This document shows, one piece after another, positions 35,165 to 43,970 of a stretch of 51,782 bases of DNA. The notes under the pieces are model-generated. The model saw only the letters and a list, made by a program, of their open reading frames with translations, made no database searches and had not been told where the DNA came from. Made by a program: the position numbers and the translations under genes. How positions within the stretch are numbered: the first letter of the stretch is position 1; each line of letters starts with the position of its first letter. The DNA is taken from positions 1-51,782 of the forward strand of contig CAIPFY010000155.1 in the NCBI GenBank assembly GCA_903864435.1. Reading direction: 5' to 3'. This DNA comes from an uncultured Chloroflexota bacterium. GTDB lineage: Bacteria; Chloroflexota; Anaerolineae; Aggregatilineales; Phototrophicaceae.

Positions 35165-36544
35165 CTACCATAGCCCACGTTGTTTAAGCACATCACCCAC
35201 AGCCGTCAAACCCGCCAGTTCCGCTTCGGAATAGTTGCGGGAGATCATCACGCCGCTGGCACCACCATCGAAGGCCGCGTTCACGCCGTCGCGCACTTCT
35301 TCGGGGGTGATCGGCTTGCTCTTGCCGCCGTCGCCCACGCCCACACCAATCCCCGAATATACCTTGCGTCCGGTATCCGCGATCAGGTTGGCCGTCCACT
35401 GTTTGACATATTCGGCTTTGAAACCGGCCATCGGCGCTTCTGCGCGTGGCGCGATGAATTCGTTCAGATTGAGGATGGTCGCCAGCGCGTTATATGCCCC
35501 GTCCGGCGTGGCATCCGCCAGCACGCCCTTGTGCCAGCTGTCAGCGAAGTTGGCGAACCGCGCCCCTGCCGGAGTGTGGTACAGCACCGGTTTGAACCAG
35601 TCGGCATACTGCGCATATTCGGATTGGTCATACTGCGCTTTGGCATACGGGTTATAGGTGTTAATCACCTGCCAGACGCCCAGACCGACTTCGTTCTTGG
35701 GATTAAAGAAACGAATCTGACCGGAAATGTCGTGGTACATATCGCGGTGCGCGTCTACCCACATCTTTTCCCACATTAGCACTTCGGGGTTATTCAGCAG
35801 GTGGCGCAGCAGTGTGACGAACACGCCATCACGCGGACGTTCACCTTTGCGCACGCCCTGTAGGAACAGGTCAATCTTCTGGTAGCCTTCAATCGCCCGC
35901 TGCGGGTCAATGCCGCGTGCCCGCGCCTCGGCTTTGAAATACTCATCGAAGCCCGTCGAGCCATCAGCGCGGAAAATATCCATCAGCGGGCTGTGGCGTT
36001 CGATGCCCCACAGCATCCCACTAAGCGCGTGGTTGCTGAACCAATCGCTGATGACCGATTTCCACCATGCGCGGTAGTGCGGGTTCATCAGCGACGGACG
36101 GCTGGCGGTGCGCCCCCAGTGGTCGCGGTCAAGGAAGTGCGTGAACCCCGGCTGCCAGATCGAACGAATGCCGGAACTGGAGGTTTCGCAATAATACGGA
36201 TAGACCTTCATGCCGCGCTTTTGCGCCGCCGGAATCACATCGCGGAAGGTGTCGAAGCCTTTATACAGCGCGTCGGGCGCGGCAAACTGCTTGTGGAACG
36301 TGCCTTCGTAGTGCGCCGGATCGGGCTGGAAGAACGCGCCACCCTGCAAATTGTCCGGTTGCGCCACACCATGATCGGGGAAGCCGTATACGGCGCGTCC
36401 GGCGTTGCCATAGCTCCATGACAGCGCCGAGATCAACAGCGCGTTCACGCCGGCTTTTTCTTGCAGGATGTCTAATACCTGCTCCACGCCTTCATCAATG
36501 AAACTGATCGCGCCAATCTGAACACCTACAAATGTTTTTGCCAT
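35165..36544 (-). CDS. Unassigned 459-residue protein, probable TIM-barrel hydrolase
   Basis: I do not recognise a named family. The sequence suggests a beta/alpha barrel: VGVQIGAISF, ALLISALSWSYG, GMKVYPYYCETSS, then PSLMNPHYRAWWKSVISDWFSNHALSGMLWGIERHSPL and late GVMISRNYSEAELAG. The pattern of moving away from a strand-end Tyr/Cys/Glu and the WGIERHSPL segment resembles hypothetical glycoside-hydrolase-like proteins. There is no signal peptide, so it would act on imported material. It lies between the ABC permeases and a Gfo/Idh enzyme in a sugar- or opine-like context. Candidate acids are Glu in YYCETS and Glu in WGIERH. Confidence 0.7.
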   Translation of the reverse strand: MAKTFVGVQIGAISFIDEGVEQVLDILQEKAGVNALLISALSWSYGNAGRAVYGFPDHGVAQPDNLQGGAFFQPDPAHYEGTFHKQFAAPDALYKGFDTFRDVIPAAQKRGMKVYPYYCETSSSGIRSIWQPGFTHFLDRDHWGRTASRPSLMNPHYRAWWKSVISDWFSNHALSGMLWGIERHSPLMDIFRADGSTGFDEYFKAEARARGIDPQRAIEGYQKIDLFLQGVRKGERPRDGVFVTLLRHLLNNPEVLMWEKMWVDAHRDMYHDISGQIRFFNPKNEVGLGVWQVINTYNPYAKAQYDQSEYAQYADWFKPVLYHTPAGARFANFADSWHKGVLADATPDGAYNALATILNLNEFIAPRAEAPMAGFKAEYVKQWTANLIADTGRKVYSGIGVGVGDGGKSKPITPEEVRDGVNAAFDGGASGVMISRNYSEAELAGLTAVGDVLKQRGLW

Positions 36545-36597
36545 GCTATCTTTCGTCCTAATGGTTGTGAAAACAAAATCTCACGCGCTTACACGCC

Positions 36598-36631
36598 CTT
36601 CCCCCGCACCCTCGCAGCGGTGAGGGGGAAG
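36598..36631. repeat. Hairpin between DppC-like permease and next gene
   Basis: CTTCCCCCGCACC (36598-36610) pairs with GGTGAGGGGGAAG (36619-36631) with a 2-base internal mismatch. It lies 15 bases after the permease stop and has no T-run, so it is more likely an RNA-stabilising or repeat-derived hairpin than a full terminator. It may lower expression of genes beyond 36544. Confidence 0.5.
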
Positions 36632-36645
36632 AAGGCGTAGACCGC

Positions 36646-37566
36646 CTACCGCCCGCGCAAACGCGGATCGAGGAAGTCGCGCAGCCAGTCGCCGAGGATG
36701 TTCAGCGACAGCACCGTGAGCATGATGGCGAGTCCGGGGAAGAAGGCCGGCCACCATTTGCCCGCCAAAATCTGGTCGCGGCTTTCGTTCAGGATGCCGC
36801 CCCATGTGGGAACGGTCGGCGGTACGCCGAGGCCGAGGAACGATAGGGATGCTTCCGCCAGAATCGCGCTCGCCACATTGAAGGAGGCAATGACGATCAG
36901 CGGCGCGAGTACGTTCGGCAGGATGGAACCCCACATGATGCGTCGGTCGCGTGCGCCCATGCTGCGCGCCGCTTCCACATATTCTTTTTCGCGCTGCGAG
37001 ATGGTCTGCCCGCGTGCGATTCGGGCATAAGTCACCCACTGACCGATGCCTAGAACCGGGATCAAATTCCACACGCCCGGCCCCAGCACGACCAGCACCA
37101 TAATCGCCAGTAAGATGAAGGGGAAGGCCAGCTGAATATCGGCAAGGCGCATGATAATGTCGTCCACGCGCCCCCCGCGATAGCCCGCGACGACGCCCAG
37201 AGAGGTTCCTAGCAGGCCGCCCACCATGACGGCCATCACGCCCACCGCCAGCGACACCTGTGCGCCGTAGATGATGCGCGACCACAGATCGCGCCCTAAG
37301 CCGTCCGTCCCCAGAAAATACTTGATCGTGCCGTCCGGGTTGTACGTCATCGGTTCTTTCAGGCGTTCGATTAGATTCTGACGGTTCGGATCAGCCGGGG
37401 TGATGTGCTGCGCGAAAAGTGCCATGAACACCACAATGCCGAGAATGAGAAGCGCCAGAATAGGCCATTTTGCTTTCAACAGGCTGCGAGCCGCCCGCTT
37501 CCATGTTGGCAGCGGGGGCGGCATCAGGCTCACCGGAAGGGCGCGGGATGATGTCGTTGTTGCCAT
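36646..37566 (-). CDS. Peptide/opine-type ABC permease (DppC-like)
   Basis: A 306-residue inner-membrane permease with six helices. N-terminal LLKAKWPILALLILGIVVFMALFA, the periplasmic block FLGTDGLGRDLWSRIIYGAQVSL and the EAA loop EAARSMGARDRRIMWGSILPN are characteristic of the OppC/DppC family. It pairs with the DppB-like permease 4 bases upstream. No OppD/OppF ATPase gene follows in the window. Confidence 0.92.
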   Translation of the reverse strand: MATTTSSRALPVSLMPPPLPTWKRAARSLLKAKWPILALLILGIVVFMALFAQHITPADPNRQNLIERLKEPMTYNPDGTIKYFLGTDGLGRDLWSRIIYGAQVSLAVGVMAVMVGGLLGTSLGVVAGYRGGRVDDIIMRLADIQLAFPFILLAIMVLVVLGPGVWNLIPVLGIGQWVTYARIARGQTISQREKEYVEAARSMGARDRRIMWGSILPNVLAPLIVIASFNVASAILAEASLSFLGLGVPPTVPTWGGILNESRDQILAGKWWPAFFPGLAIMLTVLSLNILGDWLRDFLDPRLRGR

Positions 37567-37570
37567 ACGA

Positions 37571-38548
37571 TTACCTTAACCGGATGCGCGGATCAAGCTG
37601 CGCGTAAATGATGTCCACAATGAGATTCAGGCCAATGAATAAGACCGCGAAAACCACCACCGAAGCCTGAACCACCGGAATATCGCGCTGAGTGATGGCG
37701 TTTGTCACCAACCGTCCCACACCCGGCCATGAAAAGACCGTCTCGGTCACGACCACGCCGCTGAGCAGGAAGCCAAACTCCAGCCCCAGCATCGTCACAA
37801 CCGGAATCAGCGCGTTGCGGAAAGCGTGCTTGATGATGACCACGCGCTCCGACAGACCTTTGGAACGTGCTGTGACCACATAATCTTGCGAGAGGACTTC
37901 CAGCATGGAGGAGCGTACCAGACGGGCATTACGCGATAACGAGAACAGGCCGATGGTAATGGCGGGCATAATCAGGAAGGTGATGGCCTTCGGGATGTTG
38001 CTTAACGCCTGTCCCCAATCGCCTTGCAGCATCAGGTCAATCACCGGCACATGCCCGGAGATGGGCAGCCATTTCAACTGCAAGCCCACTGATAGGATAA
38101 GCATGATGCCTAGCCAGAAACCGGGAATAGACTGTCCGAACATCGCCACCAGCATGATGCCGCCATCAGTCGGCGTGCCGCGTCGTACCGCAGAGATGAT
38201 GCCGATGGGGATGGCGACGAGTGTGGAAATGAGCATGGCGAAGAGGGTCAGTTCCAGCGTGGCAGGCAACCGCTGCATGACCAGATCAACCGCAGGCTGC
38301 CGCGAACGGATGGACATGCCCAGATCACCGCGCATGAGTCCGCTGATAAAGCTGAAATACTGCTCGGTCAGGGGCTTATCAAAGCCCAGTTTGGCGCGGG
38401 TCGCTTCGATTTCTTCCTGACTGGCGCGTTCACTGACGTAGAGATAAGTGGGATCGCCATCCAGATGGATTGTGAGGAAGGAGAGCAGCGTAACGCCGAT
38501 AATGACAAACACAGATTGCAGCAAACGCTGCACAATGTAGGGTCCCAT
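37571..38548 (-). CDS. Peptide/opine-type ABC permease (DppB-like)
   Basis: A 325-residue permease with the DppB/OppB pattern: MGPYIVQRLLQSVFVIIGVTLL at the start, the long periplasmic loop with LGFDKPLTEQYFSFISGLMRGDLG, and the EAA-like loop VVTARSKGLSERVVIIKHAFRNALIPVVTMLG. The frame is open 14 codons upstream; the ATG at 38548 is chosen because the family start follows and AGGA precedes it. Confidence 0.92.
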   Translation of the reverse strand: MGPYIVQRLLQSVFVIIGVTLLSFLTIHLDGDPTYLYVSERASQEEIEATRAKLGFDKPLTEQYFSFISGLMRGDLGMSIRSRQPAVDLVMQRLPATLELTLFAMLISTLVAIPIGIISAVRRGTPTDGGIMLVAMFGQSIPGFWLGIMLILSVGLQLKWLPISGHVPVIDLMLQGDWGQALSNIPKAITFLIMPAITIGLFSLSRNARLVRSSMLEVLSQDYVVTARSKGLSERVVIIKHAFRNALIPVVTMLGLEFGFLLSGVVVTETVFSWPGVGRLVTNAITQRDIPVVQASVVVFAVLFIGLNLIVDIIYAQLDPRIRLR

Positions 38549-38618
38549 AAGTCCTATTCCAGAAATGGGGAGTGGGACGAGATGCCCCACCCCCCGGATT
38601 CATTACTATTGGACTGGG

Positions 38619-40196
38619 TTACTTCAGCTTGGCGTTGTAGATGACGATCTGTTCGTCACGACGCGCCTGCCAGTCGAGGCGGTTGCTCACGCCGTAGAAG
38701 TCCGGTTGGAAGTACAGCAGCAGCCACGGCGGGTCGTTGTAGAACACTTCCAGCATTTTGTTGATGACTTCGCGTTCCTGACCAGCGTCACGGATGTCCG
38801 CGAGGCTGTTCCAGAGTGTGAACCATTCTTCATTCTGCCAGTTGGTGTAGTTGGTGCCCGCATCCGGCGCCGAGAGGTCTGCCATGTCGTACAGCGCATT
38901 CCATGTGCCGCCGCCCGAACCGAGGAAGAACATCGGGCCGACTTCCTTCGGGCCGGTCAGCTGACGGTAGTCCGCCCAATCGCGGATGTCCGCAGTCGTG
39001 ACCACGCCGACATCGGTCAGGTACTGGGCAATCGCCTGCACGACGTTGGCATCGTTCAGGTAACGACCACGCGGCCCCATCAGGGTTGTTTCAAAGCGCA
39101 CGCCGTTGGCATCCTTCGGATAACCGGCGGCATCCAGCAGTTCGCCGGCCTTGACCGGATCATACGGGTACGGCTGGAGGTTCGGGTTGCCGTTCGGGTC
39201 ATTGACGAGGCCGGTGGCGCGGGTGCATTCGGTTCCCAGCAGTGCCGCGCAGATGGTCGGCACGTCAATGGCGTATTGCAGCGCCACACGCACGTCGGTC
39301 TTCTGGAGGGCATCGTAGCCGGGGGCATCCTTGAAGTTCTCACCGAACTGGAAGCCAACGTAGATACGGCGGGTTCCCTGAACGGCCTGAACACTGGCAA
39401 CGCCTGAGCCATTCACGGCTTCGACCTGATCGGGAGGCACGTTGCCGATGACATCCACGTTGCCGGCGATCAGTTCGGCTACGCGGGTCGAGGCTTCGGG
39501 GATCACGCGCCAAATCTGGGTGGCGAAGGTGGTTTCACGGAGGGTGAAGCCATCAATTTTGGCGAGGGTAACATGGTCATCCGGCACCCATTCGACGAAC
39601 TTGTACGGGCCAGAGCCGATCGGGTTCTGAGCGGCTTCTTCCAGAGTCATCGCCGAATACGAGTCCTTGCAGTGGATGTAGACTTCCGACAGCAAGCCGA
39701 GGCCGATGGACTGATAACGGTCAGTGAGGATGGTGACGTTCAGTTCATCATCCACGCGGGTTCCCAGATACCCGACGGCGGGCAGCACGAAACCAGCGGT
39801 GTTGCCGGTGAAGGCATTGGCGGGGTCGGCGGCGCGTTCAAAGCTGTAGGCCGCATCTTCGGCAGTCAGGGCTTCGCCATCATGGCAGGTCAGACCTTCG
39901 TTCAGAGTGAACGTCCATTCCTTGCCATCTTCCGACACCTTGTAGGCGCTGGCGAGGTAGGGGGTGATGGAGCCATCATCGCCGATTTCAAACAGCGTGC
40001 CATACATGTGATAGAAAATGTTGGATTCCGAACGCGAATTGACCGACGCAGGATCGAGCTGACCAATGTCCACGCTCTGCGCGATTACCAGTGTGTTTTC
40101 ATCGGATGTCTGCGCGTTGGCGATGACCGGAACGATCAGCACTAGCAGCAGAGTCAACAAGAACAATTTTCCCAGACGAGAGGGGTTTCGAGACAT
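38619..40196 (-). CDS. Family 5 extracellular solute-binding protein
   Basis: A 525-residue secreted binding protein of the SBP_bac_5 (DppA/OppA) type. Signal peptide with LFLLTLLLVLIVPVIANAQ and cleavage after ANA; no lipobox Cys. Characteristic segments: LVIAQSVDIGQLDPASVNSRSESNIFYHMYGTL, LNEGLTCHDGEALTAEDAAYSFERA, and NPIGSGPYKFVEW. Such proteins bind peptides, opines, nickel or oligosaccharides; specificity cannot be told. AGGAG before the ATG. It is followed by the two permeases and preceded by Gfo/Idh and epimerase genes, so the ligand may carry a sugar-like part. Confidence 0.93.
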   Translation of the reverse strand: MSRNPSRLGKLFLLTLLLVLIVPVIANAQTSDENTLVIAQSVDIGQLDPASVNSRSESNIFYHMYGTLFEIGDDGSITPYLASAYKVSEDGKEWTFTLNEGLTCHDGEALTAEDAAYSFERAADPANAFTGNTAGFVLPAVGYLGTRVDDELNVTILTDRYQSIGLGLLSEVYIHCKDSYSAMTLEEAAQNPIGSGPYKFVEWVPDDHVTLAKIDGFTLRETTFATQIWRVIPEASTRVAELIAGNVDVIGNVPPDQVEAVNGSGVASVQAVQGTRRIYVGFQFGENFKDAPGYDALQKTDVRVALQYAIDVPTICAALLGTECTRATGLVNDPNGNPNLQPYPYDPVKAGELLDAAGYPKDANGVRFETTLMGPRGRYLNDANVVQAIAQYLTDVGVVTTADIRDWADYRQLTGPKEVGPMFFLGSGGGTWNALYDMADLSAPDAGTNYTNWQNEEWFTLWNSLADIRDAGQEREVINKMLEVFYNDPPWLLLYFQPDFYGVSNRLDWQARRDEQIVIYNAKLK

Positions 40197-40285
40197 GACT
40201 ACGGAACTCCTATGTAAATTGGGGCGAACGAAATTAAGATGACTGGTGCGTTCGGAAAATGCGATAACGGTCTCCTTCTCTGTCT

Positions 40286-41338
40286 TTACAGGATATGGTC
40301 ATGAATGCCATCATCGGATGGCAGGACACTAGCAATTTGTACGCTGCGCGATTCGCGGCTGGAAACGGCGCAGGCTTCCACCATTGCCAGAGACATCAGG
40401 TGGTCGCGCCCGCTGCACTGCAAGGGCGCGCCGTCCAATAGGCTGCGGGTGAAAGCATCCAGCAACCCGGCTGTCTCGGTGATCCACTGCTCATGCGGCG
40501 GCAGCGTCACCGGCGTGAGCGCGGGGTCATTGTGGCGGGCATAGTGCAGTTCACCGAACTGGTGCTGCTGGCTGAGAATGCCGTTTGTGCAGTCGGTACG
40601 CCACTCAAAGCGCGGTTCAGCCCAACCGCTTTGCCATGTGCCTTGATAATTGGCGACCATGCCGCCATCAAAGGTGAACAGTGCCGCCACATTGGTATCG
40701 CTCTCGTACATGCTCCACGAGGGATTCCATGTCTGTGCCTGCACCAGCACCGGCTCTTGCCCGTACACATAGCGCATCAGATCAAAATGATGGATAGACT
40801 GCTCCCAGAGCATCGGTTGATCCATCGTCAGGGGATACTTGTTCAGATCGGGACGGTTGCCATCGCGGTAACGTTCATACGTGAACCGCCCGAATTCGGC
40901 TTTGCCCACCACGCCATCCCGCAAGAGGCGCATGGTTTCGAGCGTCACGCCCAGATAGCGGAAGTTCAGGCCGACCATCAGCGGGATACCCGCCGATTCG
41001 GCCATTTTGACCAGCGTTGCGGCTTCGTTCACGCTTAAGGCCAGCGGTTTTTCCACCAGCACCGGAACTTTGCGGGCACATGCGGCGCTCAACTGCTTCT
41101 CGCGCCCGATGGGCGGGTTTGCCAGTATGAGCGCGTCTACGGCAGGCAGCGCATTCAGCGCCTCTTCGGCGCTGGCGAAAGCCGGATGCTGCCCGTATTG
41201 AGCCTGCGCTCTGGCAACGGCTTCTGGATTGGGATCGGCGTAGGCTACGATTTCGCAGCGCGGCGAACGCACCAGCACTTCGGCCCAGTGCCGCCCACGC
41301 ACGCCCAAACCCGCCAGAACCACACGCAACTTGCTCAT
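40286..41338 (-). CDS. Gfo/Idh/MocA-family oxidoreductase
   Basis: A 350-residue enzyme of the same superfamily as that at 34078-35145. Rossmann motif VVLAGLGVRGRHWAEVL (GLGVRG), catalytic VLVEKPLALSVNEAATL, and WEQSIHHFDLMRYVYG with the conserved His residues. It overlaps the epimerase gene by ATGA and is followed by the binding-protein gene, so it should act on the imported compound or its sugar-like product. The two Gfo/Idh enzymes of this regulon are only distantly alike and probably do different steps. Confidence 0.92.
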   Translation of the reverse strand: MSKLRVVLAGLGVRGRHWAEVLVRSPRCEIVAYADPNPEAVARAQAQYGQHPAFASAEEALNALPAVDALILANPPIGREKQLSAACARKVPVLVEKPLALSVNEAATLVKMAESAGIPLMVGLNFRYLGVTLETMRLLRDGVVGKAEFGRFTYERYRDGNRPDLNKYPLTMDQPMLWEQSIHHFDLMRYVYGQEPVLVQAQTWNPSWSMYESDTNVAALFTFDGGMVANYQGTWQSGWAEPRFEWRTDCTNGILSQQHQFGELHYARHNDPALTPVTLPPHEQWITETAGLLDAFTRSLLDGAPLQCSGRDHLMSLAMVEACAVSSRESRSVQIASVLPSDDGIHDHIL

Positions 41339-42294
41339 GAAACTGCCTCCGAAGCCTGAAGCGAACGCACCACCTGCCGCAGGCCGTCGGCAAAAGGTGT
41401 CCAGCCATCAAAGCCCGTTTCTTCGCGCAGTCGCTGGCTGGAAAGCCAGCCAAGACGGGTCACTAAAGGCATCTGCGGGTCATTTTCACTGATTACATCT
41501 AGTTGCGTATTCGGGCAAATAGACTGAATTACCCGCGCAATGATTTGTGTATCCATGACATATCCACTGGCGAGGTTGTAAAGCGCCTGTCGTGGGCGTT
41601 CCAACCGCAGTAGCGCCAGCAGCGCCCGCCCCAGATCGGGCGCAAAAGTCCAATCGCGTTTCGCACTTTGTGCATAGACGGTCACGCGGCCTGTCGCCAG
41701 CGCCTCCGCCACCATGCGCCCGACGAGGCTCACGCGGGGGCGGCTGAGGCGCGGTTGTTCGCCCAGTCCGTAAATGTTGCTCAGGCGCACCACCAGCGCG
41801 TCGCGTTCGTAACTGGTGTGCAGCGTCCGCGCAAACATTTCAAATGTCTGTTTGGCGACGGAATACACACCCAGCGGGTCGCTTAGATCGTCCTCACTCA
41901 CCGCGCCGGGCGGGGTGGCGCGGTAGACGGCGCTGGAACTGACCAGTATGGCGCGTGCGCCCTGCTCCCGTGCCCAATCCAGTGCAGCCAGCCCCGGTAG
42001 CAAGTTGGCACGCAGATTATCTTCCGGCGTTTCGCCCGATTCTTCGGGCGAGGCTGTGACCGCCGCGCCGTGTAACACCGCGTCCGCTTGCAGCCCGGAC
42101 AGATCCCCCGCTTCACGTTCGAGGCAGGTAATCAGGTCGCCCCAACGCGCCACCCAACCGGATTGCAACGCAGGGTCAAAAACGCGATCCAACGCGATCA
42201 CCGCGCAGCCTTCAGCCAGCAGCACCGGAATGATGTTGCTCATGACGAAGCCACTGGCTCCGGTGACAAGAACGCGCTGGATGGGGCGGGTCAT
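41335..42294 (-). CDS. NAD-dependent epimerase/dehydratase
   Basis: A 319-residue extended SDR. The cofactor motif reads TGASGFVMSN: the third glycine of GxxGxxG is Met. The catalytic Ser is in SSSAVYRATPP and the Tyr-Lys pair in YSVAKQTFEM. RLSNIYGLGEQPR is a standard substrate-loop block. Typical substrates are nucleotide sugars or free sugar acids. It overlaps gntR by ATGA and Gfo/Idh by ATGA, so the three are co-translated. ATG at 42294 is preferred over an in-frame start 30 bases upstream inside gntR. Confidence 0.88.
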   Translation of the reverse strand: MTRPIQRVLVTGASGFVMSNIIPVLLAEGCAVIALDRVFDPALQSGWVARWGDLITCLEREAGDLSGLQADAVLHGAAVTASPEESGETPEDNLRANLLPGLAALDWAREQGARAILVSSSAVYRATPPGAVSEDDLSDPLGVYSVAKQTFEMFARTLHTSYERDALVVRLSNIYGLGEQPRLSRPRVSLVGRMVAEALATGRVTVYAQSAKRDWTFAPDLGRALLALLRLERPRQALYNLASGYVMDTQIIARVIQSICPNTQLDVISENDPQMPLVTRLGWLSSQRLREETGFDGWTPFADGLRQVVRSLQASEAVS

Positions 42295-42983
42295 GTGCCG
42301 TTTGCTCCGTCCATCACCTGCCATCGTTCGACGATCAATTCGCCGGATGCAGCGACATGCTTCTCAATCAAACGAACGGCTTCCTGTTCATGGGTGGCTT
42401 CAATGGCCTGAATGATGGGCAGATGGTTGTATGCGATCTGCGTCAAGTTGCTGTTGCGGCGGTTGAGCAGCGCCATCACCTGCCGGACACGCATGGAAAC
42501 CACGTTCCAACTGGTCTGCAAAAGGCTGTGCCCGCTGAGTTCAATCAAGGTGGTGTGAAAATTTCGGTCAATCTGGTTGACGCTTTTTAAGTCGTTGTTT
42601 TCTGCTGCCGCCAGCATTTCATGAAAACAGCCGTATAGCACCTGTACGTGGTCGGGCGGGTTACGGGCGATGATCTGGCGAACGGCAAAGGTTTCCAGCA
42701 CGCTCCGCAGGCTGTACAGTTCTTCAATATCGGTTTTGGTCAGCACGCGCACCGTTGTTCCATGATAGGGTACGGTTTCTACCAGACCTTCGGTACTCAA
42801 AATTTGCAGCGCCTCGCGCAGCGGTGCGCGGCTGACGCCCAGACTTTCGGATAACTCTGTTTCGCGCAGTGCATCCCCCGGCTTCAAATCCCCGTTGATG
42901 ATGGCCTCTCGCAGCACATCCAGCACTCGTTCGCGGAGGGGGGGATTTTCAATATGTTGTAGGGCGGTTTTTCGATTTTTCAT
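42291..42983 (-). CDS. GntR-family regulator, FCD (FadR) subfamily
   Basis: A 230-residue transcription regulator. The N-terminal winged helix contains LRERVLDVLREAIINGDLKPGDALRETELSESLGVSRAPLREALQILSTEGLV (helix-turn-helix at about 35-60), followed by the all-helical FCD effector domain from about 85, with Asp/His metal-site-type residues in RNFHTTLIELSGHS and NHLPIIQAIE. Members bind small carboxylates or sugar acids and mostly repress neighbouring catabolic operons. The gene starts 44 bases from the palindrome at 43027-43053 and lies divergent to the DUF4438 operon, so it very likely controls both. No Shine-Dalgarno is visible before the ATG. Confidence 0.92.
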   Translation of the reverse strand: MKNRKTALQHIENPPLRERVLDVLREAIINGDLKPGDALRETELSESLGVSRAPLREALQILSTEGLVETVPYHGTTVRVLTKTDIEELYSLRSVLETFAVRQIIARNPPDHVQVLYGCFHEMLAAAENNDLKSVNQIDRNFHTTLIELSGHSLLQTSWNVVSMRVRQVMALLNRRNSNLTQIAYNHLPIIQAIEATHEQEAVRLIEKHVAASGELIVERWQVMDGANGT

Positions 42984-42988
42984 ATTGC

Positions 42989-43018
42989 TTGACAACTATA
43001 ACGTGGGATGCTTATAAT
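42989..43018 (+). promoter_or_regulatory. Near-consensus promoter of the DUF4438 operon
   Basis: TTGACA (42989-42994) and TATAAT (43013-43018), both perfect hexamers, are separated by 18 bases. Expected start near 43025, about 80 bases before the first DUF4438 ATG. The -35 box overlaps the upstream leader of gntR. Confidence 0.88.
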
Positions 43019-43026
43019 TTGCCTAC

Positions 43027-43053
43027 GTCGATTGTCGACATTCGACAGACGAC
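43027..43053. promoter_or_regulatory. Candidate GntR operator
   Basis: Left half GTCGATTGTCGA (43027-43038) and right half TCGACAGACGAC (43042-43053) form an inverted repeat matching at 10 of 12 positions, with spacer CAT. The core TGTCGA-CAT-TCGACA is perfect. It begins 8 bases after the -10 box, covering the start point, where a bound repressor would block the rightward operon and could also repress gntR. Confidence 0.78.
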
Positions 43054-43103
43054 GATTGAGATTATAGAAACTTTCGCGGCCTGTTGTCAAGGAATTCGCA
43101 AAA

Positions 43104-43970
43104 ATGCCTTTATCAACGAACCAATCGCAGCTCGTGGAGATTGCGGTCACGGGCGCCATTAGTCAGCCAACACTTCGCTACCCCGGCTATACACTGGATG
43201 ACAAGGGCGTGGGTCGCGTTCTACCCGGCATGTCCGGTGTGGTCTATAACGCTCGTGTGGGCGATCCTGCTTTTGGGTGGGCGGCTGACCATGTAGAACC
43301 CGGCGTTTCGATTTCAAATGCCGATAATGCTGCGGATTTCGCGCTGCACTACCTGACCTGCATCGGCAACCGCGCCATCGTCACCAGCGGCCTTGCCAAA
43401 GGCGCAGAGGGCATTGTCACCGGTGAACATGCGCGTTTGCTGGTGGATTTCGGCTCGGATACCAACGATCTGTTGTGCGTGGGCGACTCGATCCAGATCA
43501 TCGCTTGCGGGCGCGGCTTGGCGTTCGACGATTACCCGCAGGTCGAACTGAAGAAGGTCAGCCCGAACCTGATTAACGCCATCCCCATCGAGGCGTTGGA
43601 TGGTCAGCGCATTCGCGTACCCGTCACTACGGTGCTGCCGCCCCGTATCATGGGGTCTGGCGCGGAGTTGAACTCGGAATTTGTTGACCAAGATTTGATG
43701 TCCGGGGATCGTGCATTGATGGCTGAACTGGGCATTGACCAGATGCGCCTCGGCGATCTGGTCGTGATCCCGGATGCCGATCACCGTTATGGGCGCACTT
43801 ACCGCAAAGGCGCGGTCAGCATCGCGCTGTGCATTCATGGCGACTCGGTCATGATCGGACACGGCCCCGGCATCCTCACTCTGATGACCTGCCCCATCCC
43901 CTGTATTGAATGGGTGATTGATCCGCAGGCCAATATTGCGCGTTACCTCAACATTCGGGAGATGGTATGA
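43104..43970 (+). CDS. DUF4438 protein, copy 1
   Basis: A 288-residue protein of the DUF4438 family, whose function is not established. The family layout is clear: IAVTGAISQPTLRYPGY, GMSGVVYNARVGDPAFGWAADHVEPGVSI, LTCIGNRAIVTSGLAKGAEGIVTGEHARLLVDF, VLPPRIMGSGAELNSEF, LRLGDLVVIPDADHRYGRTYRKGAVSIALCIHGDS and GHGPGILTLMT. Conserved Gly, Asp and His suggest a ligand- or metal-binding enzyme. Cytoplasmic, no membrane segment. First gene of the rightward operon with AAGGAA before ATG; overlaps copy 2 by ATGA. Confidence 0.88.
   Translation: MPLSTNQSQLVEIAVTGAISQPTLRYPGYTLDDKGVGRVLPGMSGVVYNARVGDPAFGWAADHVEPGVSISNADNAADFALHYLTCIGNRAIVTSGLAKGAEGIVTGEHARLLVDFGSDTNDLLCVGDSIQIIACGRGLAFDDYPQVELKKVSPNLINAIPIEALDGQRIRVPVTTVLPPRIMGSGAELNSEFVDQDLMSGDRALMAELGIDQMRLGDLVVIPDADHRYGRTYRKGAVSIALCIHGDSVMIGHGPGILTLMTCPIPCIEWVIDPQANIARYLNIREMV

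Noticed and set aside
43314-43862. 182-residue minus-strand frame inside DUF4438 copy 1
   Set aside because: Shadow of the real plus-strand gene, which has a promoter, ribosome site and family motifs.
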